Made by a program: the position numbers and the translations under genes. Below the pieces are notes generated by a model, which saw nothing but the letters and a program-made list of their open reading frames with translations, had not been told where the DNA came from and ran no database searches. Positions 53,671 through 63,397 of a DNA stretch of 64,000 nt are shown here, one piece after another; position 1 is the first letter of the stretch, and every line of letters begins with the position of its first letter. This DNA is from Ignavibacteriales bacterium (GTDB taxonomy: Bacteria > Bacteroidota > Ignavibacteria > Ignavibacteriales > Ignavibacteriaceae), in assembly GCA_016700155.1 (NCBI GenBank), contig CP065001.1, forward strand, positions 2,046,001-2,110,000, written 5' to 3'.

Positions 53671-54740
53671 TATACGATATACTTTTTGACCTTACCGGAA
53701 GTGAAATTGCTGCAGCGTTTATTCAAAGTTTATTACCGCTTTTTGCTTTCATACTTCCTTTTGCACTTATTGCCGTATTGCTTGAACGAAAAGTTTCTGC
53801 GCATATGCAGGACAGGCTCGGACCAATGAGAGTCGGTTTTCACGGAATACTTCAAACTGTTGCTGATATTTTAAAGTTGATACAGAAAGAAGACATTATT
53901 GCGAAGGATAATGACAAACCACTTTTCAACCTGGCACCCGTTTTAGTTTTTATGGGTAGTTATGCTGCTTTTGCCGCAATACCATTTTCAAGTTCATTTA
54001 TTGGAGGGAACATTGATCTCGGTCTTTTCTATATAATAGCCGTATCAGGATTAGTAGTTGCAGGAATCTTAATGGCTGGCTGGGCTTCAAACAATAAATA
54101 TTCATTACTCGGTGCAATGAGATCGGCTGCGCAAATCGTAAGCTACGAAATTCCCACAATGCTTGTTGTTCTTGCAATAGTTATGATAACCGGAACTCTT
54201 AATCTTTACACATTAAGTGAAATGCAAACCGGCTACTTCTGGAATTGGATGATACTCGGAGGACCAACTACAGGATTGGAAAAAATACTTTTCATTCCTT
54301 TAATGTTTGTTGGTTTCCTTGTGATATATATAAGTACTCTTGCGGAAGTTAACAGAACTCCTTTTGATATTCCTGAAGCTGAATCAGAATTAGTTTCCGG
54401 TTACCATACCGAATATTCAGGAATGAAGTTCGCAATGTTCTTCCTTGCTGAGTACGCGAATATGTTTGCTGTATCTGCAATTGTTGCCGCCATCTTTTTC
54501 GGTGGTTATCAATCACCATTCGGGTATCTCGGTAATACTCTGGATATCGGCTGGTTAATTCCTGTTGAACAATTTTTCTGGTTCACATTTAAAGGTCTGT
54601 TCTTTGTGTTTGTTCAAATGTGGTTAAGATGGACTTTACCAAGGTTGCGTGTTGATCAGCTTATGACAGTATGCTGGAAGTATCTGATACCGATTGCGTT
54701 CGTTAATCTTTTAATTATTGGTTTAATAACAGTTTTGTGA
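53667..54740 (+). CDS. nuoH: NADH-quinone oxidoreductase subunit H
   Basis: 357 residues, eight to nine transmembrane helices. Links the peripheral arm to the proton pumps. LLERKVSAHMQDRLGPMRVG, EVNRTPFDIPEAESELVSGYHTEYSGMKFA and RWTLPRLRVDQLM are family hallmarks. ATG start. Confidence 0.96.
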   Translation: MIYDILFDLTGSEIAAAFIQSLLPLFAFILPFALIAVLLERKVSAHMQDRLGPMRVGFHGILQTVADILKLIQKEDIIAKDNDKPLFNLAPVLVFMGSYAAFAAIPFSSSFIGGNIDLGLFYIIAVSGLVVAGILMAGWASNNKYSLLGAMRSAAQIVSYEIPTMLVVLAIVMITGTLNLYTLSEMQTGYFWNWMILGGPTTGLEKILFIPLMFVGFLVIYISTLAEVNRTPFDIPEAESELVSGYHTEYSGMKFAMFFLAEYANMFAVSAIVAAIFFGGYQSPFGYLGNTLDIGWLIPVEQFFWFTFKGLFFVFVQMWLRWTLPRLRVDQLMTVCWKYLIPIAFVNLLIIGLITVL

Positions 54741-54743
54741 TTT

Positions 54744-55316
54744 ATGAGAGAGTATCTTAATAATATCTGGACAGGACTTAACACAATCTTCATTGGTATG
54801 AAGATAACATTCAAACATATGTTTGTACCGGCTGTTACAATTCAGTATCCGGAAGTAAAACCCCGTCTGCCTGAAAGAGAAAGAAACCGCCTGTACGTTA
54901 ATATGGATGACTGCATTGGCTGTGATCAATGTTCACGTGCTTGTCCTGTAAGCTGTATCGAAATTGAAACTGTTAAATCATTACCGGCTGAAGATCTTGG
55001 CAAAACTTCAAACGGAAAAAAGAAAGCTCTGTGGGTAACTAAGTTTGATATTGATATAGCAAAATGTTGTTACTGCCAGTTATGTGTATTCCCCTGCCCG
55101 ACTGAATGTATTTATATGACAGATGTATATGAGTTTTCAGAATACGAAAGAAAAAATCTCGTTTATGATTTTGTAACTCTCACTCCGCAGGAAGTTGAAG
55201 AGAAAAAAGCAAACTTTGCAAAAATGGAAGCTGAAAAAGCTGCTCAGAAAGCTGCACCTAAACCACCTGTAGAAAAACCTGCAGTTCCTCCAAAAACTGA
55301 TGAGCAGAAGGGTTAA
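54744..55316 (+). CDS. nuoI: NADH-quinone oxidoreductase subunit I
   Basis: 190 residues. Ferredoxin-like subunit with two [4Fe-4S] sites: CIGCDQCSRACPVSC and CCYCQLCVFPCPTEC (about 58-72 and 111-125). The C-terminus has an Ala/Pro/Lys-rich extension (about 155-190) not typical of the family. ATG start. Three bases after nuoH. Confidence 0.96.
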   Translation: MREYLNNIWTGLNTIFIGMKITFKHMFVPAVTIQYPEVKPRLPERERNRLYVNMDDCIGCDQCSRACPVSCIEIETVKSLPAEDLGKTSNGKKKALWVTKFDIDIAKCCYCQLCVFPCPTECIYMTDVYEFSEYERKNLVYDFVTLTPQEVEEKKANFAKMEAEKAAQKAAPKPPVEKPAVPPKTDEQKG

Positions 55317-55319
55317 ACA

Positions 55320-55808
55320 ATGAATGTATATGATATAATATTTTATTTGTTTGCTGCCATTACAGTTTTGTCAGCGTTCTTTGTTGTCACAGTAAGAAAT
55401 ATTGTTCACTCAGCTTTTTATTTACTTTTTACGTTTTTCGGTGTAACAGGAATTTATGTTTTGCTTGGTGCCGACTTTGTCGCTATTGTTCAGCTTGTTG
55501 TTTATGTCGGAGGAATTTTAATCCTGCTTTTATTTGGTGTGATGCTTACGAATAAGATCACACACGTTCAGATAAAAACAGGAACACTTCAGATTGTACC
55601 CGCAGCAGTTGGAGTTGGATTATTAGCCGGGATTCTTGCAGCAGCATTATTCAACACACAATGGAAAACAGTTGATTCTGTAATTCCGAATTCAACTGCA
55701 CAAAGTCTTGGTTACTTGTTGATTTCAGACTACGCCTTGGTTTTTGAACTGCTCGGTATTTTATTATTGATCGCACTGATTGGTGCGGCTTCTATGGCAA
55801 GGAGATAA
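55320..55808 (+). CDS. nuoJ: NADH-quinone oxidoreductase subunit J
   Basis: 162 residues, five membrane helices. NIVHSAFYLLFTFFGVTGIYVLLGADFVAIVQLVVYVGGILILLLFGVML is the conserved core containing the pi-bulge helix. ATG start. Confidence 0.94.
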   Translation: MNVYDIIFYLFAAITVLSAFFVVTVRNIVHSAFYLLFTFFGVTGIYVLLGADFVAIVQLVVYVGGILILLLFGVMLTNKITHVQIKTGTLQIVPAAVGVGLLAGILAAALFNTQWKTVDSVIPNSTAQSLGYLLISDYALVFELLGILLLIALIGAASMARR

Positions 55809-55811
55809 GTG

Positions 55812-56123
55812 ATGAGTCAGATTGGATTACATCATTTTTTAGTTATCAGCACAATACTTTTTTCATTAGGGATATTCGGCATCATTACAAGAAGAAATGC
55901 AGTAATGGTATTGATGGGAATTGAACTTATCCTTAACGCGGCTAACATAAACTTCATTGCTTTTTCACGCTTCGGAAATTTCGGATACGGCGGACAGCTT
56001 ATGGCGTTATTCGTAATAGTACTTGCTGCTGCGGAAGCTGCTATAGCACTTGCTATCGTACTTAACATTTATAAAACATTCTCAACTGTTAACGTTGATG
56101 AAATAGATAAATTAAAAGATTAA
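55812..56123 (+). CDS. nuoK: NADH-quinone oxidoreductase subunit K
   Basis: 103 residues, three helices with the conserved Glu in MGIELILNAANINFIAF and AAAEAAIALAIV. Start ATG at 55812 with AAGGAG nine bases upstream; GTG at 55809 would give one residue more. Confidence 0.95.
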   Translation: MSQIGLHHFLVISTILFSLGIFGIITRRNAVMVLMGIELILNAANINFIAFSRFGNFGYGGQLMALFVIVLAAAEAAIALAIVLNIYKTFSTVNVDEIDKLKD

Positions 56124-56129
56124 GCTCTT

Positions 56130-58220
56130 ATGACTGAATCACTATTAGTAAAATTATTACTCGTCGTTTTATTTCTTCCCTTAATAGGATTTACTGCGGT
56201 TTTATTCTTTGGCAAGAAAATAAAATATGCTTACATAATTGAGAATGTTATAATCATACTTTCATTCCTTCTTTCAGTTTTTGTGATGTACGCTAAGTTA
56301 AGTTACTTCACAGATCAGAAAATAGTCTCTGAAGTTGAGTGGATTAATATTGGCGGTGTTTCAATTGAACTCGGGATAATGATTGATAATCTCACAGTTA
56401 TTATGATGTTCGTTGTAATGCTGATAAGTATGCTTGTGCATATTTTCTCAATCACTTATATGCACGGAGACAAACGTTATAACAGGTATTTTGCCTACCT
56501 CGGAATTTTTACTTTCTCAATGTCAGGTATAGTTCTTACACATAACATCCTGATGATGTACATTTTCTGGGAACTCGTCGGTTTATCATCTTACCTGCTT
56601 ATTGGTTTCTGGTATGAAAAAAAATCAGCGTCAGATGCTTCTAAGAAAGCGTTCCTTGTAAACAGGATCGGCGACATTGGAATGTTTGCTGGAATTTTAA
56701 TTCTCTTTCTTACATACAATACATTTTCTTTTGATAAAATTTTTGAAGCAATTGCCGGTGGACAATTACCATTCGGCAGTGAGTTCTGGTTAACGATAAC
56801 AGGAATATTAATCTTCTGCGGCGCTATCGGAAAATCTGCACAATTCCCTCTTCACGTCTGGCTTCCTGATGCAATGGAAGGTCCGACCCCCGTCAGCGCA
56901 TTGATCCATGCCGCGACAATGGTTGCAGCAGGTGTGTTCCTTGTAACAAGAGTATTCACAATGCTAACCGGTGACGCATTACTTTTTATCGCGACTATCG
57001 GCGCATTGTCCGCATTCATTCCGGCTACGATCGCATTAACACAGAATGATATTAAAAAAGTTTTAGCTTACTCAACTGTAAGTCAGCTTGGTTATATGAT
57101 TATGGCGCTTGGTGTAGGCGCATACACTTTTGCATTCTTCCATTTGATAACACACGCATTCTTCAAAGCTTGTTTGTTCCTCGGTTCAGGATCAGTGATT
57201 CACGGAATGCACCACGAACAGGATATAACAAAGATGGGTGGACTAAGAAAGAAAATGCCAATCACTTATGCTACCTTCCTGTTAGCATCACTTGCCATTT
57301 CTGGTATTCCGCTTACATCAGGATTTTTAAGTAAGGATGGAATTCTTGCAGGTACTTACGCATTCGGTTCTTTGACCGGCAACTGGATATTTCCGGTTGT
57401 AGGTTTTCTTGTAGCTTTCCTTACTGCGTTTTATATGTTCAGGTTAATCATACTTACATTCCACGGTGAACCGAAGAATAAAGAAAAGTTCGATCACGTA
57501 CATGAATCAAAATTTGCAATGGCGATGCCTCTTGTTGTGCTTGCTGCTTTATCGGTATTTATCTGGTACACACCAAATCCAATTAATGCTGATGCCGGAT
57601 GGTTCCTTACAAAATGGGTTAAAGCTCCGGAGATTTCCGCTCCACAAAATACCCGTTACGATTTTATGAAGAGTGATGTTATTCATTCATTTGAAAGTGA
57701 ATCACATCAAGAGACAAATCATGAAGTAGTTTATTCTGAAAGTTATACAGAAGCACTGCATCACGCACACATACCTGCTGTGATACTTTCACTTCTTGTT
57801 GCCGTCGGAGGTATTCTACTTGCATTTGTTATGTATGAATGGAAAAAAATAAATGCAGATAAACTTGCAGAAAAAGTTAAACCTCTTTACAACATGTCAT
57901 ATAACAAATGGTACTTTGATGAATTTTACCAGGCAACATTTGTAGCTGGCACAATTGGTTTAAGCAGGTTACTTGCTTGGTTTGATAATAAAGTAGTAGA
58001 TGGTCTGGTAAATGCTTCTGCAAGTGTTACGCGCGGTATATCAAGATTCAGCGGAACATTTGATAATGTAGTTGTTGATGGCTTCGTAAACTTTATGGCT
58101 TACTTCAGCGGAATGATCGGATTGATCTTCAGAAGATTCCAGACAGGTAAGGTTCAGACGTACATCGTGTTCGTGATATTCTCATTAATAATTTTGTTGT
58201 TTTTATTTAAATCATTTTAG
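56130..58220 (+). CDS. nuoL: NADH-quinone oxidoreductase subunit L
   Basis: 696 residues, about 16 helices plus a lateral helix. Antiporter-like proton pump. FWELVGLSSYLLIGFW, LPDAMEGPTPVSALIHAATMVAAGVFLV and AYSTVSQLGYMIMALGVGAY are the family core. A His- and Ser-rich segment (about 485-550, with HSFESESHQETNHEV) sits in a poorly conserved loop. ATG start. Confidence 0.96.
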   Translation: MTESLLVKLLLVVLFLPLIGFTAVLFFGKKIKYAYIIENVIIILSFLLSVFVMYAKLSYFTDQKIVSEVEWINIGGVSIELGIMIDNLTVIMMFVVMLISMLVHIFSITYMHGDKRYNRYFAYLGIFTFSMSGIVLTHNILMMYIFWELVGLSSYLLIGFWYEKKSASDASKKAFLVNRIGDIGMFAGILILFLTYNTFSFDKIFEAIAGGQLPFGSEFWLTITGILIFCGAIGKSAQFPLHVWLPDAMEGPTPVSALIHAATMVAAGVFLVTRVFTMLTGDALLFIATIGALSAFIPATIALTQNDIKKVLAYSTVSQLGYMIMALGVGAYTFAFFHLITHAFFKACLFLGSGSVIHGMHHEQDITKMGGLRKKMPITYATFLLASLAISGIPLTSGFLSKDGILAGTYAFGSLTGNWIFPVVGFLVAFLTAFYMFRLIILTFHGEPKNKEKFDHVHESKFAMAMPLVVLAALSVFIWYTPNPINADAGWFLTKWVKAPEISAPQNTRYDFMKSDVIHSFESESHQETNHEVVYSESYTEALHHAHIPAVILSLLVAVGGILLAFVMYEWKKINADKLAEKVKPLYNMSYNKWYFDEFYQATFVAGTIGLSRLLAWFDNKVVDGLVNASASVTRGISRFSGTFDNVVVDGFVNFMAYFSGMIGLIFRRFQTGKVQTYIVFVIFSLIILLFLFKSF

Positions 58221-58242
58221 TTTGAAATTTTCAGGTACATAA

Positions 58243-59847
58243 ATGGAAAACTTTCCAATCTTATCGTTAATAACTTTCCTCCCGGTACTGGGAATGTTGT
58301 TCATCCTCTTCATTCCCAAATCACAGGAAAAAATTATTAAAAGTTTAACTCTGCTTATAACCGGAATTCAGGTTATACTTGCCGGAATCATTTTAATGAA
58401 TTACAATTATGGTTTAAGCGGAATAAATGATCCAAACTCATTCCAGTTTGTAGAAAAATTCAGTTGGATTGAGATCAGCGGATTCTCCTGGATTGGAACA
58501 ATCAAAATAGATTACTTCCTCGGCATCGATGGAATGAGTGTTACAATGGTTCTACTTACGGCACTCATTACATTTATCGCAACACTTTCTTCGTGGAGTA
58601 TAAGTAAGTCAGTTAAAGGTTATATGGCTCTCTTCCTTTTGCTTGATACAGGAATGATGGGAGTGTTCGTTGCTCTCGACTTTTTCTTATTCTACATTTT
58701 CTGGGAACTGATGCTTCTTCCAATGTACTTCTTAATTGGTATCTGGGGCGGACCGAGAAGAGAATATGCAGCAATTAAATTTTTCCTCTACACTTTGTTC
58801 GGAAGTATTTTCATTCTTCTTGTAATGATCGGACTATATTTCAGTTCGATGGAAACACTTGCAGATGGAACAAAAGTTTTCACATTCAACATGCTTACAA
58901 TGATGGATGCGAATAGTTATAATCAAACAGGAATTTTGTCGCCGCTTAATCCGGCTAACCTAAGGTTTATAGCTTACATAGCTTTGTTTGCAGGCTTTGC
59001 GATTAAGATACCTATGTTCCCCTTCCATACGTGGTTACCTGACGCACACGTCGAAGCACCAACAGCAATAAGTGTTATACTTGCAGGTGTTTTGCTGAAG
59101 ATGGGAACATATGGAATACTAAGAATTTGTTATCCGATATTCCCTGAAATCACTCATCAGCTTGTATGGTACATTGCGCTGTTTGGAATGATAAATATTA
59201 TTTACGGTGCGTTATGCGCAATGGCACAAAAAGATTTTAAGAAGTTGATCGCATATTCCTCCGTGTCCCACATGGGGTTTGTAATGCTTGGTATGGCATC
59301 ATTAAACACGATAGGAATTTCAGGCGCAATACTTCAGATGTTTAATCACGGAACAATTACAGCAATGCTCTTCCTTATTGTGGGTGTTGTTTATGACAGA
59401 GCACATACAAGAGATATTGACGCATTCGGCGGTCTCGCAAACCAGATGCCTGTTTATACCGGATTCGTTACACTTGCATTTTTTGCCGCGATAGGATTAC
59501 CAGGTTTGAGTGGCTTTGTTTCTGAAGCATTTGTTTTCCTCGGTGCATTCGGACTTGAATCAATAAGAGTCGTTACGGTTATTTCTACACTCGGTATTCT
59601 GTTAGGTGCGGGATATATGTTGTGGACATTGCAAAGAGTTTTTCTTGGAACATTAAAAGAAAAATGGTCAACATTAACTGACATGAATATGCGCGAATAT
59701 TTTATGCTGGTACCACTAAGCATAATAGTCATATTCCTTGGTGTTTACCCTGCATCAATGTTAAACCTGATGAATACATCGGTGAATGCAATGGTTAAGT
59801 TTATGGCTGAATCAAAAGCGATATTCAGCTCATTAGCAGGATTTTAA
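58243..59847 (+). CDS. nuoM: NADH-quinone oxidoreductase subunit M
   Basis: 534 residues, 14 helices. Antiporter-like pump. IFWELMLLPMYFLIGIWGG, PFHTWLPDAHVEAPTAISVILAGVLLKMGTYG and YSSVSHMGFVMLG are present. ATG start. 22 bases after nuoL. Confidence 0.96.
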   Translation: MENFPILSLITFLPVLGMLFILFIPKSQEKIIKSLTLLITGIQVILAGIILMNYNYGLSGINDPNSFQFVEKFSWIEISGFSWIGTIKIDYFLGIDGMSVTMVLLTALITFIATLSSWSISKSVKGYMALFLLLDTGMMGVFVALDFFLFYIFWELMLLPMYFLIGIWGGPRREYAAIKFFLYTLFGSIFILLVMIGLYFSSMETLADGTKVFTFNMLTMMDANSYNQTGILSPLNPANLRFIAYIALFAGFAIKIPMFPFHTWLPDAHVEAPTAISVILAGVLLKMGTYGILRICYPIFPEITHQLVWYIALFGMINIIYGALCAMAQKDFKKLIAYSSVSHMGFVMLGMASLNTIGISGAILQMFNHGTITAMLFLIVGVVYDRAHTRDIDAFGGLANQMPVYTGFVTLAFFAAIGLPGLSGFVSEAFVFLGAFGLESIRVVTVISTLGILLGAGYMLWTLQRVFLGTLKEKWSTLTDMNMREYFMLVPLSIIVIFLGVYPASMLNLMNTSVNAMVKFMAESKAIFSSLAGF

Positions 59848-59873
59848 TTTTTAATTATTTGAAGTAAAGAACT

Positions 59874-61382
59874 GTGGATACATCACTCGCATCATTAACT
59901 GAAAGTCTGAAACTTATTCAGCCTGAATTGTGTATTTCAATATTCTTAGTAATACTTGTTACAGTTGATCTGATAATGCACAAGAATAAATCTTTGCTTC
60001 CTTATATATCACTTCTTGGTTTGCTAACAACCGGGTACTTTCTATTTGCACAAACAGGAATAAATACTTTTGCATTTGTTAGTGCTTCCGGTAAAGGTAT
60101 GCTGGCCATTGATTCGTTTGGTGTATTCTTTAAAGTACTTGTTATATTTTCTTCAATTGTTATAGTTCTTCTTTCAATGGGTTCAAAGGAAATAAAATCC
60201 GTAACAGAACGCCACGGAGAATATTATTCTTTGATCTTTGGTATGATACTCGGAATGATGGTGATGATCTCAGCTACAGATCTTATTGTCGTTTATCTTG
60301 GATTAGAACTTGTTTCCCTCTCTTCCTATGTTCTTGCAGGCTTTGTAAAAGATTCTGTAAGAAACAGCGAAGCTTCATTAAAATATATTATTTACGGCGG
60401 CACTTCTTCAGGAATAATGTTGTTTGGAATTTCTATCCTCTATGGACTTACTGGAACTACAAATCTTTCTGAAATTAATTCACTTATCCAGAATCCCGGT
60501 TTCACTAATCTAACTTTTCTGTTAGCAGGGCTGTTTGTTTTTGTTGGAATAGGATTTAAGATATCAGCAGCACCATTTCATTTCTGGACTCCCGATGTTT
60601 ATGAAGGTTCACCAATCCCTTTCACAGCATATCTTTCAATAGCAAGTAAAGCCGCTGGATTCGCATTACTAATCCGGTTCATAAAAATCACTTTCATCGA
60701 ATCAATTGATACATCAGGATTCTGGAGTCTGCTTTCATTAATAGATTGGCAGACAATTATAATTGTTCTTTCAATACTCACAATGACGCTTGGAAACTTT
60801 GCTGCATTGTGGCAGGACAATATGAAACGTATGCTTGCTTACTCAAGTATCGCTCACGCTGGTTATATGCTGCTTGGTCTAGCTGTTTTGTCTAACCAGG
60901 GAATTGTTGCTATACTAATTTACTTTGCGGTATATGCATTTATGAATCTGGGTGCTTTCTTTGTTGTGATGTTAATCGCCAACAGAATCGGAAGTGAAGA
61001 ACTTGATGATTATAAAGGACTTGGATATGCTACTCCCCTGCTCGGTGTTTCGCTTGCAATATTTTTAGTTTCACTAACAGGACTTCCTCCAACTGCTGGC
61101 TTTATCGGAAAGCTTTATCTTTTTGTTGCATTGGTTGATGCAAACATGATTTTCGTTGCTATTATAGCTTTACTCAACAGTGTAGTTTCACTTTATTACT
61201 ACGTAAGGGTTTTGAAAAACATGTTCCTTGTACATCCAACCGGTGACCCAATTAAATTTGAAATCTCACCCGCAAATACTTTATTGCTGGCTGCCTTAGT
61301 CGTTCCGGTAATAGTCTTTGGAATCTACTTTACACCTTTAGTTGATTTTGCAAAAAATTCAATTTCAATGTTAGGTATCTGA
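59874..61382 (+). CDS. nuoN: NADH-quinone oxidoreductase subunit N
   Basis: 502 residues, 14 helices. Third antiporter-like pump. LELVSLSSYVLAGFVK, PFHFWTPDVYEGSPIPFTAYLS and AYSSIAHAGYMLLG are family marks. GTG start at 59874. Last gene of the operon; nuoE, nuoF and nuoG are absent from the window. Confidence 0.95.
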   Translation: MDTSLASLTESLKLIQPELCISIFLVILVTVDLIMHKNKSLLPYISLLGLLTTGYFLFAQTGINTFAFVSASGKGMLAIDSFGVFFKVLVIFSSIVIVLLSMGSKEIKSVTERHGEYYSLIFGMILGMMVMISATDLIVVYLGLELVSLSSYVLAGFVKDSVRNSEASLKYIIYGGTSSGIMLFGISILYGLTGTTNLSEINSLIQNPGFTNLTFLLAGLFVFVGIGFKISAAPFHFWTPDVYEGSPIPFTAYLSIASKAAGFALLIRFIKITFIESIDTSGFWSLLSLIDWQTIIIVLSILTMTLGNFAALWQDNMKRMLAYSSIAHAGYMLLGLAVLSNQGIVAILIYFAVYAFMNLGAFFVVMLIANRIGSEELDDYKGLGYATPLLGVSLAIFLVSLTGLPPTAGFIGKLYLFVALVDANMIFVAIIALLNSVVSLYYYVRVLKNMFLVHPTGDPIKFEISPANTLLLAALVVPVIVFGIYFTPLVDFAKNSISMLGI

Positions 61383-61435
61383 TTTTTACCCTTTAACAAT
61401 TTGAATTCCTGAATAAATGTTTGTAAGTTAAGTAC

Positions 61436-61448
61436 GACTTTTTTAGTC
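61436..61448 (+). promoter_or_regulatory. IscR-type operator candidate (GACT-N5-AGTC)
   Basis: GACT at 61436-61439, five T, AGTC at 61445-61448. Half-sites form a perfect inverted pair and match the core of the type 1 IscR site (GACT-x5-AGTC). The site ends seven bases before the Rrf2 ATG, so it should overlap the promoter or early transcript and suits autorepression. Confidence 0.6.
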
Positions 61449-61454
61449 CTATTT

Positions 61455-61862
61455 ATGCTTAAGTTATCAAAAAAGACAGAATACGCATTTATGGCAGTTA
61501 AATACATTGCACTCAATCAAAACGGGTGCTGTATAACGGCTAAGGAAATATCAGATAAGTATGATATCTCCTATGAACTGCTTTCAAAGGTTTTGCAAAG
61601 ATTAAACAAACATCAGATTGTAAGTTCATTCCAGGGTGCTAAAGGAGGATATGTTCTGAATAAATCTCCTTTTGAACTTACTTTGATTGATATTATCAGA
61701 GCCATAGAAGACGATTATAAAATAACTGATTGCATGAATGGCAAAGGAACAACAGACGACTGCAGACACGTTGAATGTTGCACGATACGCGATCCTCTTT
61801 TAAAAGTTCAAAAGGAAATAGAAAGAGTTTTCAGTCAAACAACTTTAAATCAGATTTTGTAG
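61455..61862 (+). CDS. Rrf2 family transcriptional regulator (IscR-like)
   Basis: 135 residues. Winged-helix DNA-binding domain (LKLSKKTEYAFMAVKYIAL, YDISYELLSKVLQRLNKHQIVSSFQGAKGGYVLNK), then a Cys-bearing loop: cysteines at about 93, 103, 108 and 109 in DCMNGKGTTDDCRHVECCTIRDPL. Spacing differs from E. coli IscR (C-x5-C-x5-C) but could hold a [2Fe-2S] cluster. Directly before iscS, and preceded by an IscR-type site. ATG start, with no clear ribosome site. Confidence 0.88.
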   Translation: MLKLSKKTEYAFMAVKYIALNQNGCCITAKEISDKYDISYELLSKVLQRLNKHQIVSSFQGAKGGYVLNKSPFELTLIDIIRAIEDDYKITDCMNGKGTTDDCRHVECCTIRDPLLKVQKEIERVFSQTTLNQIL

Positions 61863-61863
61863 T

Positions 61864-63057
61864 ATGATAAAATTTCCAATATATCTCGATAACCAGGCAA
61901 CAACACCGGTTGATCCAGAAGTCTTTGAAACGATGAAGCCTTATTACATGGATAAATTCGGTAATGCTTCCAGTAAGTCACATAGCTTTGGCTGGGAAGC
62001 CGACAGCGCAGTCGAAAATTCACGGAAAAAAATTGCTTCACTATTTAATGCCGATCCCAAGCAGGTTGTTTTCACTTCAGGGGCTACGGAATCGATCAAT
62101 CTTGTTCATCAGGGTGTTGCATCAACTTACAGGAATAAAGGGAAACATATTATTACGTGTGCTACAGAGCATACGGCTGTTTTACAATCTCTTGAGTATC
62201 TTGAAAAACACGGATTTGAAATTCAGGTTTTACGTTCAGAAGGAAATGGGAAAGTTAATCCTGAACTGATTAAAAAAAATATCCGGGAAGATACAATTCT
62301 TGTCTCGGTTATGACGGTCAACAATGAAATTGGTACCATAAACGATATAGAAAAAATAAGTGAAATCTGTACAGAGCGAAATGTGATTTTTCACACCGAC
62401 GCGACACAGGCAATTGGTAAATTAAAATTTAGTGAGATGAAAAATCTTCCTGATCTTATCTCTTTCACTGCACATAAAATTTACGGACCTAAAGGAATTG
62501 GCGCACTTGTGTTTGGCAATGCTCACAAACGAATCAGATTAAAACCTTTGGTTTACGGCGGTGGTCAGGAAATGAATATACGTCCCGGCACTTTGAATGT
62601 ACCTGCAATAGCAGGCTTTGGTAAAGCAGTTGAATTGGCAATAAATAATTTTGATGAAGAAAATAAACGAATAAAGAACTTACAGCAAAAGTTATTTAAC
62701 GGACTTAAAAAAAATATCAGTAACATTGAACTCAATGGTGATATCAATGATAGAATTCCGAACAACCTGAACATAATTTTTAATGATGTTAAGGCAAATG
62801 ATATTCTACTTTCAATCAGAGAAATTGCCGTATCTACCGGGTCAGCATGCGCATCCGGTGAAGCTAAAAAAAGTCATGTGCTGTCTGCATTAGGTTTGTC
62901 CTCTGACAAGATCAGTTCTTCAGTCAGATTCGGAATTGGCAGATTTAATACTGAAGAAGAAATAGATTTTGTGATTGAAAAACTAACTGAAACTATTAAC
63001 AGGCTAAAATCAAAAAATAATTTTATCTCAACAGAAGAGAGAACACTAACCAAATAG
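61864..63057 (+). CDS. iscS: Cysteine desulfurase (NifS/IscS type)
   Basis: 397 residues. PLP enzyme delivering sulfur from cysteine for Fe-S clusters and tRNA. YLDNQATTPVDPEV, FTAHKIYGPKGIGALVFG (Schiff-base Lys) and the active-site Cys loop GSACASGEAKKSHVLSALG are intact. ATG start, two bases after the rrf2 stop. Of the type IscS/NifS rather than SufS. No iscU follows in the window. Confidence 0.95.
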   Translation: MIKFPIYLDNQATTPVDPEVFETMKPYYMDKFGNASSKSHSFGWEADSAVENSRKKIASLFNADPKQVVFTSGATESINLVHQGVASTYRNKGKHIITCATEHTAVLQSLEYLEKHGFEIQVLRSEGNGKVNPELIKKNIREDTILVSVMTVNNEIGTINDIEKISEICTERNVIFHTDATQAIGKLKFSEMKNLPDLISFTAHKIYGPKGIGALVFGNAHKRIRLKPLVYGGGQEMNIRPGTLNVPAIAGFGKAVELAINNFDEENKRIKNLQQKLFNGLKKNISNIELNGDINDRIPNNLNIIFNDVKANDILLSIREIAVSTGSACASGEAKKSHVLSALGLSSDKISSSVRFGIGRFNTEEEIDFVIEKLTETINRLKSKNNFISTEERTLTK

Positions 63058-63065
63058 GAAAATAT

Positions 63066-63371
63066 ATGAGTCACAGGCTTAATGAAAATATTACGAACAT
63101 AAAAAATGATTCAGAATCATTTCTGAAATTCCTTAAAGCTAAGTTCCCGTTGTTTCACAATTCAATTCTTTTTTACAGGGATTTTCATTACGGACTAATG
63201 AAATATCTTGAGATGAAAGAAGTGAAAATAAAATATACAGAAGGTGAAACGGCTGCGAATGATTTAAGCTCACATTTTGAAAACAAAGGAATATTAGTCA
63301 AAACAGGATTTCAAAGCTGGAAAGTAAACTACCCGGAATTTGTGACAACCACACCGGGCGACCCGTTATAA
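63066..63371 (+). CDS. Hypothetical protein in the isc operon
   Basis: 101 residues, not recognised. Soluble, charged, without Cys; it contains FLKFLKAKFPLFHNSILFYRDFHYGLMKYLEM, then an acidic stretch and SWKVNYPEFVTTTPGDPL. ATG start nine bases after the iscS stop; iscA follows 27 bases later. Its place between sulfur donor and A-type carrier suggests an Fe-S assembly accessory, which the sequence itself does not prove. Confidence 0.6.
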   Translation: MSHRLNENITNIKNDSESFLKFLKAKFPLFHNSILFYRDFHYGLMKYLEMKEVKIKYTEGETAANDLSSHFENKGILVKTGFQSWKVNYPEFVTTTPGDPL

Positions 63372-63397
63372 TTTTTAGTAAATAAAGGAAGTTAAAA

